Below are positions 11,957 to 24,123 of a stretch of DNA of 64,000 nt, one piece after another. The notes below the pieces were generated by a model, which did no database searches, was not told the origin of the DNA, and saw only the letters and a list, made by a program, of their open reading frames with translations. Source of the stretch: Rhizophagus irregularis (lineage: Eukaryota; Glomeromycota; Glomeromycetes; Glomerales; Glomeraceae); assembly GCF_026210795.1 (NCBI RefSeq), contig NC_089443.1, forward strand, positions 310,001 to 374,000, written 5' to 3'. The translations under genes were made by a program, and so were the position numbers. The number at the start of each line of letters is the position of its first letter. The stretch's first letter is position 1.

Positions 11957-13015
11957 CTATGCCAGCAAAGCTCACCTTTATCTGTGTAATTCACTCAGTT
12001 GTTGAACGTGATAGTAATAATTTTATTGTGAAAGAAGCTATTGTTAGTTGTGAGAAAAGAAGATAGTAATACAACAATGAACCTAAAAGTAATTGCTTTT
12101 TTTCCAAAAAATCCTTCAGTTCCAAAGTAGATTTCAGATTTTATGTCTGGTGATGTACTTAGATTTACAGGAAAATTTGCTTTTTGCGAAGAACCCCTTC
12201 ATAATGATATTTAGAGGTAATTCATAAACTTTCAAATTAAATTATTTAAATAAAAAAAAATATTTATTATGATAATAAATAAATATAATTTTTATTTATT
12301 TTAATAAAAAAAAAATTAAAAATAATTAGGTAACAGCTAATGTGGGTGATCATTTGGATCTTTTGAAAGATGATCTTCAATTTCAGTTTTTCTTATAGGT
12401 TACGTTTCAACACAAGTACAAAGTGATGATGATTTATTTAAAAGTATTAAGCTTACTATCACTGAATTTGTTGGAAGAAAGAGTGTTGGTGAGAAATTTA
12501 ATATTAAATGTAGATATTTAAAGACAGATGAATGAATTGATAATAAGGCAAAGAAAATCAGAAAAAATTCAAATGTTATGATATTGGGAGAAATGATTTT
12601 AGTTAATTCTGAATTCCAAGTTGAAATTCAAGATATAAATTTTATCACTATGACGAATACTAATAATATTGGAAGCTCAACAGATAATTCAATATCTTCT
12701 CTATATTCTTGGTCAACTACGTCTTCAAGAAGATTATCAGCACAATCAATGGCTAATAACAAAAATCTCACAAATATTTCATCAGATGTTCAAGCTACAG
12801 ATTCTAATAATAAAGAACTGTCACATTCAAACAATGAACTAGTAGAACCAAATAATGAATTAAACATTGATGATGAAAATATAGATGACAATCCTACCTC
12901 CTTGAATAATAATAAAAATAATAATAGTAATAGTAATAAAAGAGGTATGTTTATATACACAATATTACTTATTTTTTTTAACATATATTTCCAGAATTTT
13001 TCTTATTACGTTTAA
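11957..13015 (+). pseudogene. Broken gene of unknown family, low-complexity C-terminus
   Basis: Reading from ATG at 11957 gives MPAKLTFICVIHSVVERDSN, then VKEAIVSCEKR and a stop. Coding-like sequence continues in shifted frames: FMSGDVLRFTGKFAFCEEPL, then an apparent intron (about 12220-12331), then VTANVGDHLDLLKDDLQFQF, TQVQSDDDLFKSIKLTITEF, an in-frame TGA near 12535, and MILGEMILVNSEFQVEIQDI. The last part, an open frame at 12578-13015, ends in a Ser/Asn-rich tail with runs of N and DD. The alternation of short strands suggests a beta-rich (possibly OB-like) domain, but that is a guess. At least three stops or frame shifts make it a pseudogene. I do not recognise the family. Confidence 0.55.
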
Positions 13016-13439
13016 TTAATAAAGTAATTCACCGATTTTTTAAACTAAAAAAAAAATAAAATAATCATACTATAACTTTAAAACTTAGCAATTTTTTTTT
13101 TATATTTGCCGTTTTCAAAATAATTGAAATTGATGATCTGCAAGATAATGATCAAAAACACAAAAAAATACAAAAAAGTATATTGAAAAACAAAAAAATG
13201 TGTAATGTATATCATGCAATACGAGATTACAAAATCTCAAGTTTTTTATGCATATTTATTAAAAAAAATATAGTGTTACAATGAAAAATTTTGACCTAAA
13301 GTTATAAAGAAACGAAAATTTTTTTTCGCATATGAAAATTTTTTTTGTGTTACATAATCGACATTAATTTCAACCATTTTGAAAATGGCAACATTAAAGA
13401 TGATCTTTTTAATAATAAATTAATTTTGAATTGGAGCGG
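13016..13439. other. Gene-free AT-rich stretch
   Basis: No gene, repeat pair or RNA gene could be supported. Confidence 0.5.
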
Positions 13440-14352
13440 CATGTGATGCCTGCGCCTGATCTATTCCATAATTTTTTAATTAGAATTTTGGACCGGAGAC
13501 ATGGACAATTTGATCAATCAACATGATCAGCACATTCCGGGCTGATTACTAATACTGTAATAAATAATGCTAATAAGGTATAGTAGATAATTAATGTCAA
13601 TTTTTTTTAATAATAATAAATAATTCATTGGCCATTGTAATTATAGGAAATATTTTTTTTTTTGCTGACATTTAATTAATGAATTTTTTTTAATAAAAAT
13701 TTTTTTTACAATTGATCGTATTTTATGATGAAAAAAATTTTTTTTTTGTAATATATTTATTAATATAATTAATTGAAGAGTGTGCCAACTTGACTCCTGA
13801 TTCTTCCCTAGTTAATAATATAATAAATTTCAAAATAGTAAGGTTGAATGGGCAATTCTATAATAATGTAATTTTTAATTGTTAGTTTATATTTATTTTT
13901 TAACATAAAGAAAGGGCAAAGTCCGATCTATTGTTTGAAAACAAATTTTTATTTCTAATGAAGAAAAAAATCTGATCTGTTGTTAAAAAAATTTTTAAAT
14001 TAAAAAAAAATCCTAATAATAAATAAAATTTCTAAAAAGTCTATCATTAAAAAAAAAATAAATGAAAATTACTAAATGATTCTGTTGTTAAAAAAAAAAA
14101 TTTTAAAAAAATAAAAAAATTAAACGAAAAAAAAATCCTGAAGTTAATCTATTATGGTTAAAAAAAATAAAAATAAAAAAATTACTAATCGTAAAAAGAA
14201 GAGCGATATTGATTTTAAAAATTTTACAATTTATTAGCAAAGCTTCAATTATCGGAAACTAAAAAATAATTTAAAATATTTCATATTAGTAATCAGTATG
14301 GATTTGCTGATCATGAATACGGATTAGTACAGGCGCAGACAAATCATGTGTT
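13440..14352. mobile_element. Inverted-repeat element, about 0.9 kb
   Basis: The left arm (13440-13557) and right arm (14285-14352) are inverted copies. CTGCGCCTG, CATGATCAGC and CTGATTACTAATA occur in the left arm and their complements occur in reverse order in the right arm. The interior is A/T runs without a coding frame. It is probably a decayed foldback or non-autonomous DNA transposon. The arms are imperfect, so the boundaries are approximate. Confidence 0.6.
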
Positions 14353-14869
14353 AGACAATTCAAAATTATTTATACAGGCTAATCTAAACGTTAAGTAATT
14401 TTTTTAGTATATTATAGATTTTTATTTTTTATCCCAAATTATCTCACATTTTATTTATTTTGTTAAATAATAAAATAAAAATAATATGTAATAAGAATAG
14501 ACAATAACAACAAATAATTTAAAAATAAAATAAATGAATACATTTTCATCCATTATAATACCTTATAAAATCTTTGATCCAATAGATTTCATATGTCAAT
14601 TGAAAGTATCTTCTTTAAGGACATCTCTTTTATAGATAAGTTAATAAGAATAATAAAATTAATATTACACTATTATACATTATTATATAATACATTTCAA
14701 TTTAAGCAGATCAATTAGCAGTGACGAAGTCACCACACATTAGAATCTCTAGTTTACAATAAATATGGTTTATCACAAATAAAAATAAAAATCATAATAA
14801 AGATTTATTTATTTTATAGTAAAAATTGAAATATAATAACTGACAAATAGTCCAACAATAATAGAATTA
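14353..14869. other. Gene-free stretch downstream of the Sel1-kinase gene
   Basis: No open frame is supported here. It contains the 3' flank of the minus-strand gene ending at 14870. Confidence 0.5.
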
Positions 14870-17206
14870 TTAAATTTTAACTATACATTCAAAACAATCG
14901 GACTTTTCTTGAACTAAGATTTCAGTAAGTTTACGACTTGTATAATATGCTTGTGTATGAGATTGTATAATAGAAGCACTTGCTTGCTCTTGTACTAAAA
15001 TTTTGTTTGCTTCTATAAATTCAAACATATCATTCTTTAATTTATTATCAATATTAGGTACTTCCCATTCATAATTTCCATCCCTGTTTAATTCAAAATA
15101 TTTACTAATACATCTAATCCATTCAGATATAATATTTTCAAGCATTGTTATGGTTGGTCTATTGGAAGGATCTGGATCCCAACATTTTTTCATTAAATCT
15201 ATATAACATTTTGGAGTATTTTCAACAATTTCGGGGCGTTTCCCTTCACAGACACTCAAAATAAGGTGATGATCATGTGCTACACGATTAAATGGAGGAA
15301 TACCTGATGTAAATTCCCACATTATCATTGAAAAACTATAAATATCACTTGCTAGTGTATAGGGTTTTTGTCTTAATGTTTCAGGTGCCATATAAGGTAA
15401 AACTCCATAAACTTCTTTAATTTTATCGTCAGAATCTTGTAAATCATTTATAGGTTTACATAATCCTAAATCAATAATAAATAACTCATTGTAATTATCT
15501 GATATTAAAATATTACCATCATGAAAATCACCATGAGTTAAATTTGATTCATGAATTACTTTGAGCCCTAATACAATTTTTTTCAATAATTGTAATTTTT
15601 CTAGCCATTTAAATTTAATTATATCAGTTAAACATTTTCTTAAACTTCCTTTTTTTGCATAACTCATTACTATTATATAATTTAAATTATTTGGATCTTG
15701 GGTACATCCAAAAAATTGAATAAATTTTGAAAATGATTTTTTCTGACAATTATAATGATATTTCCACTGTATAAATAATAAAAAAATTAATTTTTGCAAA
15801 AAAAAAATAAATAAATTTACTATTAAATACTATAAATACTATACCTCATCCAGAAATTTACTATTCAAATTTGATGAATTATTAAGTGTTTTAAGAATAA
15901 CCTCATAGCTTAATTGCCTATTCCATTGTTGTTTGTCAAAATTCCAACTAAAAATAGGTCCATCTAACCAGATAGCTTTATGAATTTCACCAAATCCTCC
16001 TTTATCATAATAATTAACATTTGACAATTTATTATAAGGTATCCATTCTAAAATTTCATAACTATTTTTGGCATTTAATTGTGCTTCTTGAATAAATTTA
16101 TCAATAAATTCATTTTTACTGGTCCACTTTGAAAAATCAAGTTGAAATTGTTTGGCATTACATTGTTGACACCACTGGTAATTAGTATATAGCTGTTTGC
16201 ATATATTACATAATTCAACTTCATTTTTAAAATCTATTTTGTTAATTTCTATTGCTTTTTGATGCCAATAAAAGGCTTTTTCTAAATTCTTTTCTGTTCC
16301 TTCTCCATTTACATAACATAAGGCTAAATTATGCATTGAATTAGTGGAACCATTTTCTTCTGCTTTTTGAAACCAATAAAAGGCTTTTTCTAAATTCTTT
16401 TCTGTTCCTTCTCCATTTACATAACATAAGGCTAAATCATGCATTGAATCAGTGAAACCATATTCTGCTGCTTTTTGAAACCAATAAAAGGCTTTTTCTA
16501 AATTCTTTTCTATTCCTTCTCCACTTATATAATATACAGCTAAATTATGCATTGCTTTTTCTTCACCATTTTCTGCTGCTTTTTGATACCAATAAAAGGC
16601 TTTTTCTAAATTCTTTTCTGTTCCTTCTCCATTTCTATAACATACGGCTAAATCAAATATAGCTTTTTCATCACCATTTTTTGCTGCTTTTTGATACCAA
16701 TAAAAAGCTTTTTCTAAATTCTTTTCTGTTCCTTCTCCATTTCTATAACATAAGGCTAAATTATACATTGAATTAGTGAAACCATTTTCTTCTGCTTTTT
16801 GAAACCAATAAAAGGCTTTTTCTAAATTCTTTTCTGTTCCTTCTCCATTTACATAACATAAGGCTAAACTATGCATTGAATTAGTGAAACCATTTTCTGC
16901 TGCTTTTTGAAACCAATAAAAGGCTTTTTCTAAATTCTTTTCTGTTCCTTCTCCATTTACATAACATAAGGCTAAATTATGCATTGAATTAGTGGAACCA
17001 TTTTCTTCTGCTTTTTGAAACCAATAAAAGGCTTTTTCTAAATTCTTTTCTGTTCCTTCTCCATTTACATAACATAAGGCTAAATTATACATTGAATTAG
17101 TGAAACCATTTTCTTCTGCTTTTTGAAACCAATAAAAGGCTTTTTCTAAATTCTTTTCTGTTCCTTCTCCATTTACATAACATAAGGCTAAATTATGCAT
17201 TGAATT
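14870..17206 (-). pseudogene. Sel1-repeat/kinase gene, 3' (C-terminal) portion, severed
   Basis: This is the C-terminal part of a signalling protein: nine 36-residue Sel1 repeats (NSMHNLALCYVNGEGTEKNL type), a CNIC...CQQC Zn-like knot, a linker ending in YEILEWIPYNKL, then a TKL-type kinase. The exons are 17206-15845 and 15766-14870, with a 78-bp GT-AG intron joining KFLDE to WKYHYNCQ in phase 0. Kinase marks are the glycine loop DKGGFGEIHKAIW, the lysine in VILKTL, HGDFHDGNIL, DLG in place of DFG, YMAPE, SDIYSFSMIMWEFTSG and CWDPDPSNRP. A 75-residue tail follows. The open frame runs on to 17281 only because it reads through the transposon end (MNFKYNYDIIKALYDILKKL), so that apparent start is not the native one. 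The native N-terminus is at 24167-25074. Whether a shortened protein is still made is unknown. Confidence 0.85.
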
Positions 17207-17249
17207 CTTTGCTGGACAAAGTAATTTTTTCAAGATATCATATAATGCT
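17207..17249 (+). repeat. Left terminal inverted repeat of the transposon
   Basis: It starts CTTTGCTGGACAAAGTAA and continues with AAGATATCAT. It pairs with 24124-24166 at roughly 80 percent by eye. A second internal TATGATATCAT word follows at about 17252-17262. Confidence 0.8.
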
Positions 17250-17491
17250 TTTATGATATCATAATTGTACTTAAAATTCAAATTTTAAGATGGTTGTAAA
17301 AACGTTTTATATAATAAAAAATCGCTTTGAAAACCACGTTAGAACCCCAATTCCGATACTTACCAAGATATCATAAAAAATGGTATTATAATTATGATTT
17401 CAAAACCATTTCATGATATTTTTTTACGACTTTTTAAAATATTAATAAATTATTCTTAATGTATTTGTGAAATATCAATAAAATTTTATTA

Positions 17492-20400
17492 TTATACTGC
17501 TAAATAATAATACATATTTTTCAAATAATAACGATTTGAAAGATTATGTCTATCATAATTACAATCTCCATTACAATCATGCACGAAATGAACCCTTGAA
17601 TTATGATCAATTAATGATATTGGAAATATCCTATTCCATCTTGTTTCTTCAGATGCCTGCAACCTATATTTTGGACACTTCAATAGTGTATTTTCTCCAA
17701 TTTTTTCAAACCAATCAAAAATCACAAATGCGTGTAATTTTCTTGAACGTTCATGAGTAAAAATTCCCTTTATAATAGCATAAGATTCTTCTGTCTCACC
17801 TTCTTCAAATACGTCAACAACATCTCCTACACTTAATTGTACATCAACAAAACCATCATCATCTTTCACAACATATGAAATATTGTTATAAAATTCCACT
17901 TTTGAATTTATCATAGCACCTCTATCATTATAATATTCTGCATATGCATTAGCAAGTTCGTTGAAAAAATATTCATTAAGATGTTTTCCAACAGTGAAAT
18001 TTTCTTGATCGCGTTGATGTTTATTCCACTTTGATCTTACATTAATATCCATTATTTCTGGTATACAAGTTACTATATTTGTGTCTATGTAAGTAGTATA
18101 AAAATGTTATTATGATGTAAAATACTTATTATGCAATCAATGCAAAAATAAATATAAAATAATATACATACTTTCAACATCATCATCATCATATGTTTTT
18201 GACAAGAGTGAAGAAGTTATGTACCAGTTATCCAATAAAGGTCTTAATGCAACGTCATTAACAATATTTTGAATGCCTTGACCAATAATCATATGTTCAA
18301 ACCGAATATCTTGCCCTCCATCCAAAAGGTATCTTAAAGTTTGTAAAGTATTATCACGTTTAATTAAATCAAATTCCACATTTTTTTTGTTTGTATGTGG
18401 TACGACCCCTTTGTGTATTCGATGGACCATTTCTTTAATAGAGACAGATGTATTAAAAGCTGTTCCATAAGTTTTAGCATGTGCAACAATATGCCGATTA
18501 ATATGAAGATTCGGAAGTCCACTAAATTGTTCAGGAAAAATCTATTAAAAATATAATAAAATTAGTACTAATGTTAAATTATCTTATAAAAAGTAATATT
18601 ACACTACCTCCAATAACATCTTACACTCTAATTCTAACATTTTTTGTATAGTTTCGTAATTTTCATTTGTTAGAGTTCTTGAAAATACCATACGAGCTGT
18701 CAATGAAAATTGAACCCAGCATTTGATTATCCTATTAATTACATAGTTATGGGATCGCAAATCCATTCTTTCCTTTATACGCATTAAAGCTTCTCGTTTT
18801 AAAAGATCAGATGTAAGACATCTGCGTAAAATAAAAGGAATAATCATAGTAAGACGCAAAATATCTGACATAAAGTAACTTGCAAGATGTGTTATTGGAT
18901 TTTGTCGTCGTGACCAACAAGATGGTACTTCAAAAAATTTCCATATTCTAGTAAAAGTATCTTCACCAGAATTCGTTAAAAGTCCAAATGTTGCGATAAG
19001 AAGCCTATTTGCTTTACCTGCAAAGCAATGAAAAATGTCCTGTGGTGTACTAATATGACGATCACGAATTAATTGATCTAGAGGATTTGGAATTAATCTA
19101 AGACCTAATGAACTCGCAAGAGCATGTTTTTGTGATCTATTAGGTAAACATTGTATATTTTCAAATTCAATATCTGTTAAATGATGATAACGTCCATGCT
19201 TAGAAATGTCAAATGATATGTCTGTTAAATCATCACGTGAAGCTTTACAAGTTCGACATCCATGTGTTGCATTATGTCTAAGAGTACCAGCAAGATCATT
19301 TCCTTGTGGGAGATCTGCCGTAGTGATTCCAAGCCCTCCTGAAATCCATACTTGTTGATTATCAATTGTCATTAAAAATCCACGTTCAAGATGTTGAATA
19401 TCTTGAATAAAAAGTTTTATAGCATCCTCAAATTTTCCCCCAAAGGGAACAAACCCAACTAGAAAATGATTTCTTAATTTCTGGCGACTCTTAAGTTTCA
19501 TATTTCCAAACTGGAGGTAAAGTCCTCCAAGGCTGTGATAGACGTTTCTATAAGTTCCGAAATCATCAAAGTAAAGATCACAAAAGATTTTAATTCTTCT
19601 ACAATGAAAATCTGGGCGTGATAGCGCACTTAAGGTAGAATGATGATGTCTTAAGGAAATATCTCTTAATAGTAGTCGTGCGTTATGATAATATAAAATT
19701 TCTTTGATTATAAATTCATATGATAATGGCTGTTGAGTATCATATAACCATACAGAAACTTTATTAATTATTTGAGAAAGTTCTATTATCTCTAGATTTT
19801 CTGTTAGCCAAAGTTGTCTGGAATCTTGTCGTGATCTTGCATAAGTACGTGGCAATTCTGTATAGAAAAATGTAGAACATATCTTAATAAGTAATCTATC
19901 ATTATCATCTTTGACGATAGCGTAAATTTGTCCAATTCGTGGTTGGGATTCAGTATCATATCTAACGTATCTGATAAACTCGCCAGGATAATAGATTACT
20001 TAAAATAATCATTGTTAATGGGTGTATTTTAGTTAAATATATATATTATTCATATTACCATTATTATGATGACAGCATTCTGCTCCAAAGAGAGGTGATC
20101 GTTGCCATAATTCCCCATGCCAGAACTCAGATTTGGAATCAGATTCAATTCCTTCCCCAAAGTAAAGATCATTTTTTAACTTTGGATTACTTAATATTCT
20201 TTTAATATGGTCTGTAACTGAAAAGAAATATGCCTCTTTTGATTCTTTGGATGTTGATGGAGTATCCTTTGATGAGATTTCAACGTTATGGCTTTTTATT
20301 GTCAATAATGGTAATCCATTACGAAATCGTTTAATTGATCGTATACTTTTAATCACATCTTCAACACGGAATTTTTCATGTAACAAAATAGAGACAAGAC

Positions 20401-20976
20401 CTTCATATGCTGCAGAACTGATCATATGTTTTGTTACCCAAATAAATAATGCCATTGCTGTAAAGCTAGGAAAATATGGCCCATACTCCCCTTGAAAATG
20501 CGGTATATAGGATGAACCATCATATGTTTTAAATGATGGTAAAGCGTTGGAGATCTCCTCTTGATTTGTCATACTATCATCATCGTCATCAATTTCTTGA
20601 TTTACAATATCATCATTGTCGTTATCATTGTTGTTATCATCATCGTTGTCGTTACTTTCTAAGGATTGAACGTCAGGCGCGTTTAGATAACTTGAGTTAA
20701 AATGTATGTCTTCTGTATCAAGACTATTATATTGCTGTTCCTTTGAAAACATTATTATTTCCAATATGATTAATATTATTTCAAGATAATATGTTATACC
20801 CCATTAAATCCCGTAGAAATTTGATCGTTCAAAATGTCATCCCATTCAAATAGTTCTGAAGGTAACATATTCGCAGCTGACTGTTGCATAGTAGTGGAAA
20901 CATGACTCGGTTTTGGTTTTTTTTTATATCTAGGAAGATTTGTAGACGTGGTTTGACGGAAACGAACTCGAGACAT
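17492..20976 (-). CDS. DDE transposase with BAH-like domains (about 1070 aa)
   Basis: This is the probable transposase of the surrounding element. The five exons are 20976-20800, 20740-20059, 19998-18608, 18541-18172 and 18084-17492; all introns are GT-AG, 59-87 bp, and the phases fit (3213 nt including the stop). From the N-terminus: a basic start (MSRVRFRQTTSTNLPRYKKK), a D/N-rich acidic stretch, the conserved block AYEGLVSILLHEKFRVEDVI...EFWHGELWQRSPLFG, and a BAH-like segment near residues 288-345 (YYPGEFIRYVRYD...RIGQIYAIV). The catalytic region follows, with CDLYFDDFG (Asp 431-432), TADLPQGND (Asp 515/521) and a GCRTC knuckle (Cys 534/537). Then comes LPNLHINRHIVAHAKTYGTA, typical of TNP2-like or KDZ transposases. 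A second BAH-like segment (LSVGDVVDVFEEGETEESYA...IFPISLIDHNSRVHFVHDC) closes the protein. Start: the first ATG upstream with a clean splice into the acidic exon. The third acidic residue of the triad was not assigned. No stop or frameshift was found. Confidence 0.85.
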
Positions 20977-21781
20977 TCTATTCAGTTGAGTTAAAAAAAA
21001 AACTGTGAAAAAAAAAGAAACTTTAACTATGTATAGGTTAGAAAGTATTGTATGACATAAAGTCTAACCGTAAATGTCAAATAATAACAATATTTTTATA
21101 ATGATGAAAACACTACGTAATAAAAAGTCTGAAAAAGAAACAAAATTTTAATTTTAACTATATTTAGGTAGGTTAAAATGCAGTATACTGTATAGCATCA
21201 CAATGCTGATCATTTTGTTGATCACTTGCGATTTTTTGTATAAAAATAATGTGACGAAGCATAATCAAAAAAATCAAATTGAAAATCCACATCAAAAAAT
21301 ATATAGATTACGCTAAATTAAAAAATTATTACATATGAAAGTTGACCAATAAAAGATAGATTTTAATAAAATTATGTAGGAACGGTACTCTATATCATGT
21401 GATAAAATCGAAAATAATTCACTGATGCTTTATATAGCATAGGATCTAACCATAAATGTCGAATAAAGATTTACATGACTATATTTTTATAATGACGAAA
21501 ACACTGCGTAATAAAAAGTCTGAAAAAGAAACGAATTTTAATTTTAACTATGTATAGGTAGGTCAAAATTCAAATTAAGTATTGCATGACATAGGATCTA
21601 ACCGTAAATGTCAAATAATTAACTTAATTTTATAATGATGAAAACTCTGCAGATTTTAAATCGCTGCGGGAGTTTTTTTAATGTAGTGGTTTTTGATTTT
21701 TTTTTTAATATAATACATATTTGAATCAAATAATTTAGTACTATATTTTATATTTTCTTATCTTGCGAATCAAATTCAAAT
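20977..21781. promoter_or_regulatory. Bidirectional promoter region with direct repeats
   Basis: This is an 0.8 kb non-coding spacer between the two divergent transposon genes. It holds imperfect direct repeats: about 21022-21175, 21436-21570 and a shorter copy at 21588-21652. Each contains TCTAACCRTAAATGTC, TATAATGATGAAAAC and, in the first two, TAATAAAAAGTCTGAAAAAG, followed by TTAACTATRTWTAGGTAGGT. TATA-like TATATTTTATATTTT lies at about 21742 upstream of the + gene. Repeated words here could bind the transposase or the partner protein, as subterminal repeats do in CACTA elements. That role is inference. Confidence 0.6.
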
Positions 21782-23756
21782 ATGCCCCCCAGGAAAAAAA
21801 AATCCTCAACGTTACAATCTAATAATAAAAGAGGAAAAGGAGGGAAAGGTAATACTAATTTGATCAATTAAATAATATTTTTTTATAAAACTGCTTTTAT
21901 AAAATAAAATAAAATACCAATACTATTATTTTATTCATAAAAATAAAACTTAAAAAAAACGTACTCATTGTAATAACAAATGTTACCGTAGGTTCTACAG
22001 TTGATGAACCTAATAAATCCAGTAATAAGAAAACTCCTCCCACAACATCAAGTCGTGAAAAAACCCCTCCCATAACATCAAGTCATGAAAAAACTCCTCT
22101 CACAACATCAAGTCGTGAAAAAACCCCTACCACAACTTCAACTAGTCATGAGAAAACTCCTGCAAGTCGTGAGAAAACTCCCACCACAACCTCAACCAAA
22201 ACTCCTATATCAACTTCAACTAAACCTTCAAGTTGTGAAAAAACCCCTGCCACAACTTCAAGTCCTGAGAAGACTCCTGTAACAGTTTATATCGATGATA
22301 AAGATTTCAGTGACTCATTAAGTGAATTAAGTGAATTTGAAGTGCATCAATCTCAACATCCAAAGAAAACGGCTTTTAATCAAAAAGGCAAGTTTATTTT
22401 TATTAATCTTTAAAAATATTACCTCATTAATATTAATATACTGAATGTATGAAAAAATTACAGGTTGGGACAAAAATAAAGCTGGTATAGAGCGACTACA
22501 AGAGCAACGTCAAGAACATGGTAAATATATCCACGTTTAATAATGCAATAAAATATAACCACAATTAAATCTGCATATATTTTTAGGTCGAAAATACCAA
22601 AGGTTAGACTTGGATGATATTATTGAACCTTTAAGTGATAGTACTTTTATTAGCAGTTCCAGAAAAAGCAAGAGTTCCGTCACATCATCTATTTTGTTTA
22701 ATGATTGGGACAATTGGAAATTGGATGATGATGAAGACTTAAATAATGATGATGTGCAAAATAGACCAACCACATCTGTGACGAAGCACCATTTTTCAAA
22801 AGAACCTGTATCTCGGAATTCGGCAATATCTTCAGAAGATATAAATTCACATGAAATATCTTCAGCAATTGCAAATATTTTGCAACCAGAAAATTTAGAG
22901 GTTATGATACGAACTGCAGTCAATCGTGAAGTTGAAAAACGTGTCAAATCATTTTTTGATAATCGTGCAGATTTTATATTGTCATCATCCTCATCTTATT
23001 TATCATCTGCACCTCAAACACGAAAATATCGGGTAAATTTGATTTTTTTTTTGATAATAATTAATGTATTCTTATTATATATTAAATATATTGCTTCAGT
23101 TATCTCACATTCATTTTTTATATTTTAGGATCAGAACCATGTAATTACTACTGTAATGGAATTTACTAAACCACTGTTTATGAAAATGCGAAACCTTTCT
23201 GATACAGCTCTTGAATTAATAATTAATGCAATGTGGCCAGAAAAACCAACATTTGCAGATGAATCTGATATAAATGTAGCAAGAAGTAAAGCAAAAAAAT
23301 TTTTTCAAGCATATCGTTGTAATTTAAATAACGATTTGTCACAACATGCTGATAATGTAATTGAGCGTTATAAAAAAGAAAAGTAAGCATTAATTTTTAT
23401 AATATTGACTGGTTTATTATTGTTATAAAATTAACCATAACTTTTTTATCAATAGAAACATTGGTAGAATTAATACATTCACGAAATCAATAATCATAGA
23501 TTATGTTTCAGATGATTTTACACGTGATATTTTTAATACATACATGATTTACACACCGACAATGAAAGATGATGTTGATGCATTAAATATTTTAAAATCA
23601 TTCTTGTGCAGAGCGTTAAGCCATCATATTGGTGAAAAGTTGAATGGCAATAGTGATCATGAAGCAACCTTACATAAGGTAAAATCATTAGACTATATTA
23701 CTAAAGATTTAGTATTAAAATCACGTCTTTATGCCAATATTATTAACAATATTTAA
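21782..23756 (+). CDS. Second transposon gene, 506-aa protein of unknown family
   Basis: The six exons are 21782-21848, 21992-22387, 22464-22520, 22587-23032, 23129-23382 and 23456-23756; the phases fit to a total of 1521 nt with the stop. The second intron uses a GC donor (GGCAAGT), the others GT-AG. The start MPPRKKKSSTLQ is basic and nuclear-signal-like. Residues about 25-120 are a Ser/Thr/Pro-rich repeat built on TTSSREKTP and similar words. An acidic stretch follows (DDKDFSDSLSELSEFE), then KAGIERLQEQRQEHGRKYQR, a polar region, and a predicted helical C-terminal half (EFTKPLFMKMRNLSDTALEL..., DDVDALNILKSFLCRALSHH). I recognise no family. By position it could be the DNA-binding accessory (TNPA-like) partner of the transposase, or a host-silencing or chromatin-binding factor. 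Neither is shown by sequence. Confidence 0.75.
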
Positions 23757-24123
23757 TGGGATAGATTAGATAATATAAACTTGATAGCTTTAATTAGTAG
23801 TATGCTAATATTATTAACAATATTTAGTGGGATAGATTAGATTATATAAATTCATAGCTTTAGGTAACGTATTAAATGTATTGTAATAGTATTTGCTTTG
23901 AAAGCTTCTAACAACATTATAATGATAATATAATACATAATTATTAAATAGTTATTAATAGCATATTAAAAGCATTTAGCAATATTTTGTAAATAGATAT
24001 CTTTATTTGCATTTAATAGTATTTTTAAAGTTAAATTGTAAAAACCTTTTCTAGTATTCTAAAGATATCTCGCTTTTAACAATGATTTTAAAGCATTTCG
24101 AGAAGCTAAAATACGTTTTAAGA
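23737..24123. repeat. Right subterminal region with a direct repeat
   Basis: The words ATTATTAACAATATTTA and TGGGATAGATTAGA occur at about 23737-23775 and again at 23807-23845. The first copy overlaps the stop of the 506-aa gene. The remainder is AT-rich with AAGATATCT words that echo the terminal repeat. Confidence 0.65.

Noticed and set aside
17207-17281. Native N-terminus MNFKYNYDIIKALYDILKKL for the Sel1-kinase
   Set aside because: These codons lie in the transposon terminal repeat; the natural upstream sequence is at 24167-25074.
17536-17760. 74-codon + strand frame
   Set aside because: Antisense shadow of the last transposase exon, whose minus-strand frame has coherent domains.
22537-22947. 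136-codon minus-strand frame, and the QLQLV-rich frame at 22085-22282
   Set aside because: Shadows of the 506-aa gene; the + frame is supported by phase-consistent introns.
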